Source: Lujinxingia litoralis (GTDB lineage: Bacteria; Myxococcota_A; Bradymonadia; Bradymonadales; Bradymonadaceae). Taken from it: 64,000 bases of DNA. The DNA lies in assembly GCF_003260125.1 (NCBI RefSeq), contig NZ_QHKO01000006.1, positions 124,001 to 188,000 of the forward strand, in the 5' to 3' direction. Shown here in pieces: positions 52,865 to 62,889 of the stretch. The position numbers and the translations under genes were made by a program. How positions within the stretch are numbered: the first letter of the stretch is position 1; each line of letters begins with the position of its first letter. The notes under the pieces are model-generated. The model did no database searches. It saw nothing but the letters and a program-made list of their open reading frames with translations, and had not been told where the DNA came from.

Positions 52865-55800
52865 TCATGCCTCCCCCTCCGCCTTCTTGAGCGCCAGGAT
52901 CGTGCGCGGCGTCACCTTGTAAAACTCCCCGAGACTTGCCTCCCAGTCGTCGAGAATGGCCTCGGCGATCGGGCTCCCTGTGAGTTCGAAGTGGCGTGAG
53001 ATCAGGCGGTGCAGCTCGGTGGTGTCGTGGTCCTCACTACCGGGGCGCGTGAGGGCCACATCGTCGGGGTTGATGCGGTCGGGGAGGTGATCGCCGGGGT
53101 CGTAGACGAACGCCAGGCCGCCGGTCATGCCGGCGGCAAAGTGGGGGCCGACCGGGCCTAAGAAGACGCAGATGCCGCCGGTCATGTACTCGCAGGCGTA
53201 GGCGCCGGCGCCCTGGGTGACGCTCAACGCCCCACTGTTTCTCACCGCAAAGCGCTCGCCAGTGCCCCCGGCGATGAAGAGTAGGCCGGCGGTGGCGCCG
53301 TAGAGCAGGGTGTTGCCGGCCAGGGTGTGGTCCTGTGGCGAGGAGGCGCCCTCGGGGGCGGGGAGGCGGATGACGATGCGGCCGCCGCCCAGGCCTTTGC
53401 CCACGTAGTCGTTGGCGTGGCCGTGGAGAGTCAGGGCGACGCCGTGGGTCAGAAAGGCGCCAAAGGATTGCCCGGCGGTGCCGCGGAAGTGGAGGTCGAA
53501 GGTGGCCTCCGGCGGTGGGGTGTCGGGATGGGTCAGGGCGATGAGCCCGCTGAGGCGAGCGCCGGTGGTGCGGTCGAGGTTGGTGATGGGGTAGGTGCGG
53601 CGGATCGGGCGCAGGCTGGAGAGGGCGTCGGCGCAGTCGGCCACCAGGCGTTCGTTGAGCGGGGAGGGGCGCTGAGAGGGGCCCGGCCAGGTGTTGAAGG
53701 TCGCGCCGTGCTCGGGGGCCGGCGCGACCCGCAGCCCGGCGAGGTCCAGGCGGTGGGCGCGGGGATGCTCCGGGCGCGGCTGGTGGTGGAGGAGGTCGCT
53801 GCGCCCGATGATGGCGTTGAGGTTCGGGGCGCCCAGCTGCGCGAGGAGTTCGCGGACCTCGCCGGCCACGTGGTTGAAGTAGGCCACGATCCGGTCCGGG
53901 TCGCCCTGGAACTTCTCTCGGAGATCGTCGCGCTGGGTGGCGATGCCCACCGGGCAGGTGTCCAGGTGGCACTGGCGCACGTAGCGGCAGCCCAGGGCGA
54001 CGAGGGCGGCGGTGCCAAAGTTGAACTCCTCGGCGCCGAGCATGGCGGCGATGATGATGTCGCGGCCGGTTTTGAGTCCGCCGTCGACGCGCAGTCGCAC
54101 GCGCTCGCGCAGGCCGTTGAGGCGCAGGGTCTGCTGGGTCTCGGCCAGGCCGATTTCCCAGGGGATGCCGGCGTGTTTGACCGAGGTGATGGGGGAGGCC
54201 CCGGTGCCGCCGTCGTGACCGCTGATGAGAATGGTGTCGGCGTGGGCCTTGGCCACGCCGGCGGCGATGGTGCCCACGCCGCAGGTGGCCACCAGTTTGA
54301 CCGAGATGCGGGCGTCGGGGTTGATCGCTTTGAGGTCGTCGATCAGCTGGGCCAGGTCCTCGATGGAGTAGATGTCGTGGTGCGGCGGCGGTGAGATCAG
54401 GGGGACGCCGGGGGTGGCGTGGCGCAGGTAGGCGATGTAGGGGCTGACCTTGTGGCCGGGGAGCTGGCCGCCTTCGCCGGGTTTGGCGCCCTGGGCCATC
54501 TTGATCTCGAGCTCGGCGGCTTTGGCCAGGTAGCGCGGCGTGACGCCAAAGCGGCCGGAGGCGATCTGCTTGATGCGGGCGTTGGCATCATCGCCCTGCG
54601 CATCGAGCTGGTAGCGCGCGGGGTCTTCGCCGCCCTCGCCGGTGTTGCTCTTGCCGCCGATGCGGTTCATGGCCACGGCCAGCGCGCGGTGAGCCTCCGG
54701 AGAGAGCGAGCCCAGGGACATGGCCGCGGTGGTGAAGCGGCGGCGGATGGCCTCGATGGGCTCGACCTGATCCAGGGAGAGGGCCGGGCGAAGCGCGGTG
54801 GGCTCCAGCAGGTCGCGGAGGTGCAGGGGGGCCAGGGCGTCGGCGGCGGCGGAGAACTTGCGGTAGGCGTCGGGTTTGTGGCGGCGCAGCTGGTTCATCG
54901 CGCCCAGCAGTTGCGGGCTCCAGGCGTGGGTTTCGCCGCTGCGACGAAAGCGGAGCCACCCCAGGTCGGGGAGGGTACTCGGGAGCTCGTCGGCGAAGGC
55001 CCGGGCGTGGCGGGCCAGGGCGTCTTCGGCCAGGTCTTCGAGCGTGAGCCCACCCACCGGGGAGGGGGTCTGCGGGAAGGCGCGCGCCATGACGTCGGGG
55101 CCCAGGCCCAGGGCCTCAAAGATCTGAGCGCCGCGGTAGCTGCCGAGCACGCTGATCCCCATCTTGCTCATGATCTTTAGGAGCCCCTGATGCAGTGCGG
55201 CCAAAAAGTTGTCGACGCGCTCGGCCGGGGGTTCCTCCAGCTCCAGATCGGCCACCAGGGTGTCCAGCGCCAGGTAGGGGCAGACGGCTCCGGCGCCGTA
55301 GCCGATCAGGGTGGCGATGTGGTGGGGATCGCGGGGCTCGGCGCTCTCCACGATGATGGAAGTGCGCAGGCGCAGGCCGCGCTCCAGGAGGTCGGTGCTC
55401 AGCGCCCCCAGCGCCAGCAGCATGGGGATGGGGGCGAGGTCGGCGTCGACGCCGCGATCGCTGAGCAGGAGGATCTCGGCGCCCTGCTCCACCGCGTCGA
55501 TCGCTGTCTGCGAGAGGCGATCCAGGGCCGGGGAGAGGCCGCCGGGGCCTGCTGTGCGGGGGAAGGTGGCCTCCAGCGTGGCGAGGCGCCCGGGGGGCAG
55601 GCGGCGGCGAATCTCGGCGAGGTCGGCGGGAGTGATCACCGGAGCCTGGAGTGCGACCTGGCGCGCGTGCTCCGGGGTGGCGTCGAGCCAGTTGCGCCGG
55701 CGGCCCAGGTGCACGCTCAGCGACATGGCGTGGCGCTCGCGGATCGGATCGATCGGGGGGTTGGTGACCTGGGCGAAGCGCTGCTTAAAGAAGTGGGGCA

Positions 55801-57334
55801 GCGGCCGTGGCCCTCGGGAGAGCGCGGCGATCGGGGTGTCGTCGCCCATGGAGGTCAGCGCCTCGTGGGCGTGCCGGGCCATGGGGGCGAGCACGAAATT
55901 GAGTTCTTCACGGCTGTAGGCGAAGCAGATCTGGCGTTGGAGGCGCGCGCGCGCCGCCAACGTCGGCGCGATTGCTTCGGGAGGCGCCGGAGAGATGCGG
56001 ATCAGGTGGTCGTGGAGCCAGCGCTGGTAGGGTTTCTGGCTGGCGAGCGCGGATTTGATGGGGGCGTCGGTGAGCAGGCGGCCTTCGTGCAGGTCGATGG
56101 CGAGCATCTGGCCCGGGTCCAGGCGCAGGCGTTGGGCGATGGCGTCGCTCTTAAGCCCCAGGACGCCGACCTCGCTGCAGGCATAGATCAGGTGGCTGTG
56201 GGTGCGTATCACCCGCAGCGGTCGCAGGCCGTTGCGATCGAGGTGCGCGCCGACAAAGCGGCCATCGGCGTAGACGATGGCCGCCGGGCCGTCCCAGGGC
56301 TCTCCCAGGCAGGCGTGATAGTCGAAGAAGGCGCGCAGCGCCGGGTCCAGGGTGCGGTCGTGCTCCCAGGCCGGGGGCACCAGCATGGCCAGGGTGTGCA
56401 GCGGGGAGCGGCCCGAGCGGGTCAGGAGTTCGGCGACGTTGTCCAGGTGCGCCGAGTCGCTGAAGCCGGGTTGAAGCACCGGGAGCAGGTACTCCAGGTC
56501 ATCGCCCCAGCGGGGGGCGTGCAGCTCGGCCTGGCGCTGGTGCGTGCCCCGGGCGTTGCCCAGGATGGTGTTGATCTCGCCATTGTGCGCCAGCATGCGA
56601 AAGGGCTGGGCCAGCGACCAGGAGGGGAAGGTGTTGGTGGAGAAGCGCTGATGAAAGAGCGCAAAGCTGGTGGGCAGATCCCGGCGCAGATCGGGGTAGA
56701 AATCGGCCAGGGCGTGGCCCATCATCAGGCCCTTGTAGACGATGGTGCGGGAGGAGAGGGAGGCCACATACGCGGTCTGGCGCGCGGCGTGCAGGGCGGC
56801 CTCGATGGTGCGGCGCAGGGCGTAGTGGCGAATCTCGGCGTCCTCCTCCGAGGTGCCCGGCTCCAGGGGAAGGACGAGCTGATCGATGCGCGGCATGGTG
56901 GCCGCGGCCTTGAGCCCCAGGACGTCGGGGCGCACCGGTACCCGGCGCCAGGCGTGGTGTCGGAAGCCCCGCTCCTGGAGGCAGCGGGCCACCAGCGCGC
57001 GGATCTGGTGGATGTCGTCGGGGGCATGGCGGGGCAGAAAAAACACCCCCACGCCGATGGGGCCGCCCGGGGTGGGCAGGCCCAGCTCGCGGGCGATGTT
57101 GGTAAAGAAGACCCGGGGCAGCCCGAAGAGCACGCCGGCGCCGTCGCCGGTGCGCATGTCGGCGTCGACCGCGCCGCGGTGCGAGAGGTTGGCCAGCGCG
57201 TCGGTGGCGCGGCGCAGCAGATCGATGCGCGGGTGCCCGCGCAGGTCGGCGACAAAGCCCACTCCGCAGCCGTCGTGCTCATAGCGCGGATGGTAGAGCG
57301 GGAAGCGAGGGTCGGCATCGGTGCGATGGGTCAC
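52865..57334 (-). CDS. gltB: Glutamate synthase large subunit
   Basis: About 1489 residues. Transfers the glutamine amide to 2-oxoglutarate. The amidotransferase N-terminus is at Cys23 (HDGCGVGFVADLRG), exposed after propeptide removal. The central and FMN-binding domains follow, with the 3Fe-4S motif CRYVRQCHLDTCPVGIATQ and GHDGGTGASPI, then the GXGXG beta-helix (GQSFGAFL, GKGLGGGRIVI). GTG 57334 has AGGA six bases upstream; ATG 57355 is an alternative. The small subunit gltD is not in the window, which is unusual since the two are commonly adjacent. Confidence 0.96.
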   Translation of the reverse strand: MTHRTDADPRFPLYHPRYEHDGCGVGFVADLRGHPRIDLLRRATDALANLSHRGAVDADMRTGDGAGVLFGLPRVFFTNIARELGLPTPGGPIGVGVFFLPRHAPDDIHQIRALVARCLQERGFRHHAWRRVPVRPDVLGLKAAATMPRIDQLVLPLEPGTSEEDAEIRHYALRRTIEAALHAARQTAYVASLSSRTIVYKGLMMGHALADFYPDLRRDLPTSFALFHQRFSTNTFPSWSLAQPFRMLAHNGEINTILGNARGTHQRQAELHAPRWGDDLEYLLPVLQPGFSDSAHLDNVAELLTRSGRSPLHTLAMLVPPAWEHDRTLDPALRAFFDYHACLGEPWDGPAAIVYADGRFVGAHLDRNGLRPLRVIRTHSHLIYACSEVGVLGLKSDAIAQRLRLDPGQMLAIDLHEGRLLTDAPIKSALASQKPYQRWLHDHLIRISPAPPEAIAPTLAARARLQRQICFAYSREELNFVLAPMARHAHEALTSMGDDTPIAALSRGPRPLPHFFKQRFAQVTNPPIDPIRERHAMSLSVHLGRRRNWLDATPEHARQVALQAPVITPADLAEIRRRLPPGRLATLEATFPRTAGPGGLSPALDRLSQTAIDAVEQGAEILLLSDRGVDADLAPIPMLLALGALSTDLLERGLRLRTSIIVESAEPRDPHHIATLIGYGAGAVCPYLALDTLVADLELEEPPAERVDNFLAALHQGLLKIMSKMGISVLGSYRGAQIFEALGLGPDVMARAFPQTPSPVGGLTLEDLAEDALARHARAFADELPSTLPDLGWLRFRRSGETHAWSPQLLGAMNQLRRHKPDAYRKFSAAADALAPLHLRDLLEPTALRPALSLDQVEPIEAIRRRFTTAAMSLGSLSPEAHRALAVAMNRIGGKSNTGEGGEDPARYQLDAQGDDANARIKQIASGRFGVTPRYLAKAAELEIKMAQGAKPGEGGQLPGHKVSPYIAYLRHATPGVPLISPPPHHDIYSIEDLAQLIDDLKAINPDARISVKLVATCGVGTIAAGVAKAHADTILISGHDGGTGASPITSVKHAGIPWEIGLAETQQTLRLNGLRERVRLRVDGGLKTGRDIIIAAMLGAEEFNFGTAALVALGCRYVRQCHLDTCPVGIATQRDDLREKFQGDPDRIVAYFNHVAGEVRELLAQLGAPNLNAIIGRSDLLHHQPRPEHPRAHRLDLAGLRVAPAPEHGATFNTWPGPSQRPSPLNERLVADCADALSSLRPIRRTYPITNLDRTTGARLSGLIALTHPDTPPPEATFDLHFRGTAGQSFGAFLTHGVALTLHGHANDYVGKGLGGGRIVIRLPAPEGASSPQDHTLAGNTLLYGATAGLLFIAGGTGERFAVRNSGALSVTQGAGAYACEYMTGGICVFLGPVGPHFAAGMTGGLAFVYDPGDHLPDRINPDDVALTRPGSEDHDTTELHRLISRHFELTGSPIAEAILDDWEASLGEFYKVTPRTILALKKAEGEA

Positions 57335-57484
57335 GTCACGTCCTGGGTACGGCATGCGCCGGAGCGCCGGGATAACGCTGGCGAGCGTGGCGCCGGATGG
57401 CGTCACGCAGGTCCAATCCCAAATTGTTGACGCAGCGCGGCAAGCGCCAAGCACGCGGGTCCGGGGGGCAAAAGCCCCCAAACG

Positions 57485-57519
57485 CAAAACGCCCCGGGCA
57501 GCAAAGCTGTCCGGGGCGT
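57485..57519 (-). terminator. Terminator of the amidinotransferase-fold gene
   Basis: On the minus strand ACGCCCCGG...CCGGGGCGT (with an inner ACAGC/GCTG pairing) is followed by TTTTG, 24 bp past the stop at 57543. Confidence 0.8.
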
Positions 57520-57542
57520 ATGCGCTTCCACGAGACGAGGCC

Positions 57543-58487
57543 TCAGAGCGGGGTGTGGGCCTCGATCGAGGGGTTGAGCGACCAGCGGACCCGCTCGGGG
57601 AGCTCCGCCAGGTCGAGCCCCCAGAGGCGGTTGGTCAGACAGACCGGTGCGCCGCCCCCTTTGGTAAAGAGCTCGTCGAGGGCCAGGGTCTGGACGGTGA
57701 GATCCAGGCGCGCGGCCACCTGGCGAGCGGTGTCGCTGAAGGTGGAGGGGGCCAGGATCGTGTTGCAGACCTGCAGGGCGTTGGTGTCGTAGCCCAGGCT
57801 CTCTTCGACCGAGATTTCCACCAGGGGGAGATCCGGGCCGACAAAGGCCAGCAGCCTCTCCAGCTCGCCATCGAGCAGGGCCTCGGGACAGACCAGGCCG
57901 ATGGCATCGGAGCGCCGACGGAAGAATTGCAGAAAGGTGTTGCCGTGGAACCAGGGATCGGCCTTAAAGCCCAGCTGAAGGTGCTGGGGGCTGAGCCGGG
58001 GAGCAACCTCCAGGTAGGCCGCCTGGCTGGTGCGCTGATCGGGGCCCACGCCGTAGGTGTGAATGATCTGATCGCCGTGGGCCGCGCGGATGGCGTCGCC
58101 CTGGGCCTCCCAGGTGTGCTGGACCTGATGGGTGGGCAGCTGCAGGGTCGCTTCGATGAAGCGCTTGATGAGCGCGGCCTCGGGCTGGCGGTGTGGCGAG
58201 GCCATGTGGGGCAGGAGAAAGCGCAGCTGGCTCTGGTCGTCGCGAAAGAGCTCCCCGCTTTCGGCGGTGTAGATCAGCCCGGTCAACGCGTCGGATTCAG
58301 GCGGCATCACCACGACCTCGCCGCCGGCCTCGACGATGGCGTCGGCCAGGCGCGACCATTCGGCGCGGGCGCGGGTGGCATCGGCGGTGCCGGCCTGGCG
58401 GGAGCGGAAGTTGGCGCGTCCGCGTAGCTGCCAGGCACGGGTGGGCGGGCTCATCAGGAAGATCGGGCGGCAGAAGCTCTGAGACAT
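57543..58487 (-). CDS. Amidinotransferase-fold hydrolase (DDAH/arginine deiminase-like)
   Basis: 314 residues of the guanidine-group modifying superfamily. The N-terminus FLMSPPTRAWQL, the acidic motif TWEAQGDAI, the His region ADPWFHGNTFLQF and the C-terminal catalytic Cys283 in KGGGAPVCLTNRLW fit dimethylarginine dimethylaminohydrolase or a related citrulline- or ornithine-forming hydrolase. Substrate cannot be fixed by eye. It lies upstream of gltB on the same strand but is separated by a terminator. Confidence 0.85.
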   Translation of the reverse strand: MSQSFCRPIFLMSPPTRAWQLRGRANFRSRQAGTADATRARAEWSRLADAIVEAGGEVVVMPPESDALTGLIYTAESGELFRDDQSQLRFLLPHMASPHRQPEAALIKRFIEATLQLPTHQVQHTWEAQGDAIRAAHGDQIIHTYGVGPDQRTSQAAYLEVAPRLSPQHLQLGFKADPWFHGNTFLQFFRRRSDAIGLVCPEALLDGELERLLAFVGPDLPLVEISVEESLGYDTNALQVCNTILAPSTFSDTARQVAARLDLTVQTLALDELFTKGGGAPVCLTNRLWGLDLAELPERVRWSLNPSIEAHTPL

Positions 58488-58671
58488 AGGAGGCTTAGGG
58501 GGTAAAAGAAGGGGGGATTCTCAGGCGCTCGACGAGCGCAGCCCCACGAAGGTAACAATGCCGGCGGCGCTGGCAAGGGCCCCGGCGGTTGTGAGGGGGC
58601 CCGGAACACCGTATAAGTCCGCGGTGTTCAAGAGGCAGCCGAGAGAGCCTTTTTAGGGAGTAAGACGGCCG

Positions 58672-59517
58672 ATGCATGAGACCCAAGACGAACAAGGGGT
58701 GGACGAGGACCTGATGAGCCTGGCGCGTCGTCGCCAGCAGGGGTCGGTGTTGCAGCCGATCTTAAACCTGCTGGTGATCGCGGTGCTTTTCTCGGTGGTC
58801 AACGACTGGCGCAGCGAGATCGCCTACTTCTTTGAGAGCAGCGAGCCGGTGGCCCTTGGCGAGGTGACTGCCTGGCCCTCGAAACACCGTGAGAACCCGG
58901 AGTGGGCCCCGCCGGTCGAGCATAATAGCTTTGTGAGCCTGGAGGGCGTGCCCAGCCGCCGCAGTGAGGGCGGGGACTGGGAGTTCTTTAAGCTGGTCGG
59001 GGGCGATATCTACGTGCAGCGCGAAGGACGCCTGGCCGGATTGAGCGCGCTGGAGAAAGAGGTCGCCACCGATGAGGCTGGCGATAATGACCGTACCTAT
59101 TATGAGGGGCAGGGGCGTCTGCTTTCTTTTGCCTCCAGCGGGGAGCGCCTGGCCGGGCTGAAGCGCTTTTACGGGGAGCGCTACGGTGAGCACTTCTGTG
59201 AGGACTATGACCAGGCCGGTCTCGATGAGCTGGCGGAGCGTCGTCGGGAAGTGATCACGCGCAACTGGACCGAGCGCTACCGTCAGGCCAGCGCCGAAGA
59301 GCGCGAGGCGAAGGGCTGGACCGAGTATCCCACGGCCGCTGAGGTGCAGGAGGTCTTTGAGAGCCAACCCCTCTGCGTCAACGCCTACTTCGTGCAGAGC
59401 GGGACTCGTCCCGTCGATCACTGGTGGTACGTGGTGATGGCGGCGTTGATGGGGCTCTTCGGGGCGTATAATGCCTACCGAGTGGTGCGCTGGGCCCGGG
59501 GCTGGGTGCAAGGCTAG
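58672..59517 (+). CDS. Uncharacterised protein with two membrane segments
   Basis: 281 residues. A hydrophobic helix near residue 30 (VLQPILNLLVIAVLFSVVND) and another near the C-terminus (WYVVMAALMGLFGAYNAYRV) bracket a ~190-residue soluble domain rich in Glu/Arg, with two cysteines (HFCEDYD, QPLCVNAYF). The soluble part is probably periplasmic. No family recognised. The FHA protein gene follows 99 bp downstream. Confidence 0.65.
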   Translation: MHETQDEQGVDEDLMSLARRRQQGSVLQPILNLLVIAVLFSVVNDWRSEIAYFFESSEPVALGEVTAWPSKHRENPEWAPPVEHNSFVSLEGVPSRRSEGGDWEFFKLVGGDIYVQREGRLAGLSALEKEVATDEAGDNDRTYYEGQGRLLSFASSGERLAGLKRFYGERYGEHFCEDYDQAGLDELAERRREVITRNWTERYRQASAEEREAKGWTEYPTAAEVQEVFESQPLCVNAYFVQSGTRPVDHWWYVVMAALMGLFGAYNAYRVVRWARGWVQG

Positions 59518-59616
59518 ATTGACGCTGCCAGCGGGGGGGCCGTATGATGCGGCGCCGATTGAATGAGGCAGCCCGATGAGTGCTGATTAAGGCCGACGAG
59601 CCGAGGAGTAGTAGCG

Positions 59617-61395
59617 GTGGCGAAGCTTGTGTACACGGACGCGTCTGGAAGAGAGATGAGCGTGGAGCTGGGCCCGCAGGCTCCGGTGGTCTCGATCGGG
59701 CGCGCGACAGATTGCACCATCCGCTCCAACCGTAAGAGCGTTTCGCGGCGCCACGCGGAGTTTCGTTACTCCGGTGGGCGCTACGAGATCGTGGATCTCA
59801 ACAGCTCCAACGGCACCTACCTGATGATCAATGAGGAGCGAACTCCGGTTTCGCCATCGGAGGTTCTCCAGGATCTGGATGAGGTGTGGTGCGGGGACTT
59901 CATTCTGCGTTTTTATGAAGAGGCCGGCGGCGTTCAGCCGGGCGGCATCGGCATGGGTGCTGGCTCCGGGGGATTCGCTCAGCAGGGTGGGTTGCAGGTC
60001 CATGAGGGGTACGACGCCAACCGGGTCACGCACGATTTTGGCCAGGAGGATATGGCTGCGTACGCGCCCACCGGCGGCATGGGTCCGGGCCAGGGCGGTA
60101 TGGGTCCGGGGCAGGGTGGCATGGGTCCGGGCCAGGGTGGCATGGGGCCCGGGCAGGGTGGCATGGGTCCGGGACAGGGTAGCATGGGTCCGGGCCAGGG
60201 GTTCGGTGGGGACTTCGGCGAGGAAGACGCGTTTGGGGTCGGCTTCGGCGGTGAGGCGGTCTCCAGTGGGCAGTTTGCGGGGCTCAATGAGGCCTCGGCG
60301 AGCTACGATGACGTGCTGGCGATCGACCCGCGGGAGTTGGCCGGGGAGGTCAGTGAAGTACCTGATTTTCAGGCGGGGAGCGGCCCCTACGGTGGAGGCG
60401 CCGGGGATGTTCAGGCGGAGCGCCTGCGCGAGGAGAAGCTGGCGCTTGAGGAGCTGGCCGCTCGTCAGGCCGATGAGCTGGAGGGGCTTCGCCATCAGGT
60501 CGAGGCGCTGCAACGCCAGACGCGCCCGGGGAGCGACGACGAGATTGAGCGTCTGGCCGGGGAGCTGCGCCGGGCCCAGGAGGAGCGCCAGGGGCTGGAT
60601 GCCGAACTGGCCCGGGCCCGCCAGGCCTCGCAGGAGGTTGGCAAGGAGCGCGAGCGGGCCCACGAGGCGGAGCGCCGCCTGGAGGAGGCCACCGGGCGCA
60701 TTGATGAGCTGCGCGAGCGGGCCGAGAGCGCCGAGTCGGACGCTCAGACCCATCGCAGCGATGTGGCATCGCTGCAGCGTGAGCTGGAGCAGGTCCGCGA
60801 CGAGCTGCGGGGGCTGCGCGGCGGTGGGAGCGCGCGGGAGGAGCTGGAGCAGACGCGTGGCGAGGTGGCGCGTCAGGAGCGGTTGCTCGGGGAGTTTGAG
60901 CGTCGTAACCGCGATCTTCAGGCCGAGCAGCAGGATCTTCAGGCCGAACTCGCCAGCCTGCGCCAGGTACGCGGCGATCTTCACGGGAAGCTGGAGGGGG
61001 CGCAGGCGCGCCAGGCCGAGCTTGAGGCGCAGGTCGAAACGTTGCACGCCGAGCGCCGTCGGGCCGAGGCCGCCGAGCAGGCGTTGGAAGAGGCCCGTCA
61101 GGCCGGCGCCGCGCTTCAGGAGCAGGAGCGCGATCTGCGCGGTGAGATCGAGGGGCTTAAGCAGCGGCTGAAGCTGGAGCGCGAGCGGTCCCGGGGCGCC
61201 ACCGAGACGTCGCTGCCGGATCTGGGCGCGTTGCGGGCGAAGCTGGAGAGTTTGGATCGCATTGTCGACGCCATTGAGCGCACCGATCTGCAGCCTCTCT
61301 CGACGGTCGACCGGGTGCGTTTACAGTCAGCGATTCGAGACACCGCGCCGCGCCGCACGCTCAAAGAGCTGATGGATGCGTTTGGCGCCGAATAA
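59617..61395 (+). CDS. FHA-domain protein with heptapeptide repeats and long coiled coil
   Basis: 592 residues from GTG 59617 (GAGGAG upstream). Residues 1-95 form an FHA domain (VVSIGRATDCTIRS, KSVSRRHAEF, DLNSSNGTYL), which binds phosphothreonine. Next comes a low-complexity part with six GGMGPGQ units, then from about residue 270 a continuous Glu/Arg/Leu/Ala coiled coil, and a short C-terminal helical domain (TSLPDLGALRAKLESLDRIV). It probably links phosphorylation by Ser/Thr kinases to a structural assembly. Confidence 0.85.
   Translation: MAKLVYTDASGREMSVELGPQAPVVSIGRATDCTIRSNRKSVSRRHAEFRYSGGRYEIVDLNSSNGTYLMINEERTPVSPSEVLQDLDEVWCGDFILRFYEEAGGVQPGGIGMGAGSGGFAQQGGLQVHEGYDANRVTHDFGQEDMAAYAPTGGMGPGQGGMGPGQGGMGPGQGGMGPGQGGMGPGQGSMGPGQGFGGDFGEEDAFGVGFGGEAVSSGQFAGLNEASASYDDVLAIDPRELAGEVSEVPDFQAGSGPYGGGAGDVQAERLREEKLALEELAARQADELEGLRHQVEALQRQTRPGSDDEIERLAGELRRAQEERQGLDAELARARQASQEVGKERERAHEAERRLEEATGRIDELRERAESAESDAQTHRSDVASLQRELEQVRDELRGLRGGGSAREELEQTRGEVARQERLLGEFERRNRDLQAEQQDLQAELASLRQVRGDLHGKLEGAQARQAELEAQVETLHAERRRAEAAEQALEEARQAGAALQEQERDLRGEIEGLKQRLKLERERSRGATETSLPDLGALRAKLESLDRIVDAIERTDLQPLSTVDRVRLQSAIRDTAPRRTLKELMDAFGAE
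60076..60201. repeat. 21-bp coding tandem repeat (GGMGPGQ)
   Basis: Six near-identical 21-bp units encode the heptapeptide repeats; the last reads GSMGPGQ. Confidence 0.8.
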
Positions 61396-61588
61396 AGGCT
61401 GAGTCCCCCGGCGTGGCCGCGCTTTTTTGACGGAAAAGCCCGGGCGTAGGATCGGGACGCGAAGAAACTTCGGCGGTGGGGCGTTGGAAGAGGTGCGCGG
61501 GCACGATACCCGGGCCGAGTGATGGTGAGGATGGATGTGCCGGGAACTCCTGTAAAAGGGGCTCCTGGCGAGCGCAGGTGGCGAAACG

Positions 61589-62482
61589 ATGAGCGCAGCG
61601 TACGAGTTTGACTTTCTCAAATACATCAACCGTCAGAATCAGGGACGCAGCGGCCGTGATGAGAAGACGGGGTTTGGGGAGTACGCCTTTGCCGGCGACC
61701 TGCGCGTGTTGCGTCGGCTCGACCGCTTACGCCCGGTGCGGGTGGTCGTGGAGGCCACGGTGCGTTTCTGGAAGGCCGTGCAGAAGAACGCGCTTCTGGG
61801 GAGCAGCGTCAAGGTCAACCGGCGGCAGTTTCCCGAGCTGCATCGTCTGGTGGTGGAATGCGCCGAGACGCTGGATATCGCCGTGCCCACGGTCTACGTG
61901 GCCCAGAACCTGGCGAGCCTCAACGCGGGAACCTACGGCACCGATGATGAGGCGTTTATCGTGCTCAACTCCGCGCTGGTCGACCGGCTCACCGAGGAGG
62001 AGCTCAAGTTTGTGATCGGCCATGAGTGCGGTCACATTCAGAACAACCACGTCGTCTACCACACCGCGGCCAACTTCCTGACACAGGGCGTGGTGACCTT
62101 TGTGAAGTGGGCGGTGGTGCCGGCGCGGCTGGCGCTCAACGGCTGGAGTCGTCGCGGGGAGATCACCTGCGATCGGGCCGGGCTGATCTGCTGCCGCGAC
62201 GAAGAGGTTGCCCTCAAAGTTATGATGAAACTCGCCCTGGGCAGTGAGAAGCTCTTTGAGCAGATCGATCTGGACGAATATTTAAGTCAGGTGGATGGCA
62301 TCAAAGAGGGCGTGGGACGCTTTCAGGAATACCTGGCCTCGCATCCCTATCTGCCCAAGCGGGTGCAGGCGATGCAGCTCTTTGCAAAGAGCGCGTATTA
62401 CCGCGAGTTGATCGGTGAGCGTGGCGGCGAGGCGCTGGATGAGGTTGACAGAGAAGTCGAGAAAGTCATACAAGTGATGTAA
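61589..62482 (+). CDS. M48-family zinc metallopeptidase
   Basis: 297 residues. The zinc motif HECGH is at 145-149, and the third ligand Glu is in RRGEITCDRAGL, both matching the M48 layout. No N-terminal signal peptide is seen; one hydrophobic segment (FLTQGVVTFVKWAVVPARLA) follows the zinc motif and may be membrane-associated. Related to HtpX/YcaL-type peptidases acting at the envelope. Substrate unknown. Confidence 0.9.
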   Translation: MSAAYEFDFLKYINRQNQGRSGRDEKTGFGEYAFAGDLRVLRRLDRLRPVRVVVEATVRFWKAVQKNALLGSSVKVNRRQFPELHRLVVECAETLDIAVPTVYVAQNLASLNAGTYGTDDEAFIVLNSALVDRLTEEELKFVIGHECGHIQNNHVVYHTAANFLTQGVVTFVKWAVVPARLALNGWSRRGEITCDRAGLICCRDEEVALKVMMKLALGSEKLFEQIDLDEYLSQVDGIKEGVGRFQEYLASHPYLPKRVQAMQLFAKSAYYRELIGERGGEALDEVDREVEKVIQVM

Positions 62483-62889
62483 GCCTTTGAGGGTAGGAAA
62501 AGATAGTTCTTTCAAAGGCTTATGAGCCCGCGTGACGCGCGGCAAGGAGCCAGTATTCGTCGTTCGTGAGCCCCGAAGGTTGGGTGTCTCACCCTGATGT
62601 CGTTCGGGTCTTTAGCACTGGAAACCTCAAGGAATCGACCTTCGGAGGTCGAGGAAGGGCATCGTCCGCCATGGGCGCGCGGTGTTCAGGTCTCGATGGT
62701 CCCGAGGGTGACGACGGCCTTAAGGGGAGCCGGTCTGAGGAGGCCCGACACCTGGGTGAACAGAGCCGCAGCTTTTCGGGAGCTCCGAGTTCACGGCGAA
62801 GGATCGTTCTTGCCCAGGCGTCGCGCGGGCTATTTTTTTTCCGGCTTCGGCCGGACTGATGATGCACAGGTGGATGCCGAGGAGGGATC
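62483..62889. other. Intergenic gap with degenerate repeat remnants
   Basis: A 10-bp inverted repeat (AAGCCTTTGA at 62481, TCAAAGGCTT at 62512) with a long loop overlaps the M48 stop. Decayed pieces resembling the dispersed repeat occur around 62572-62600, 62640-62665 and 62700-62715. No gene is seen. Confidence 0.5.
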
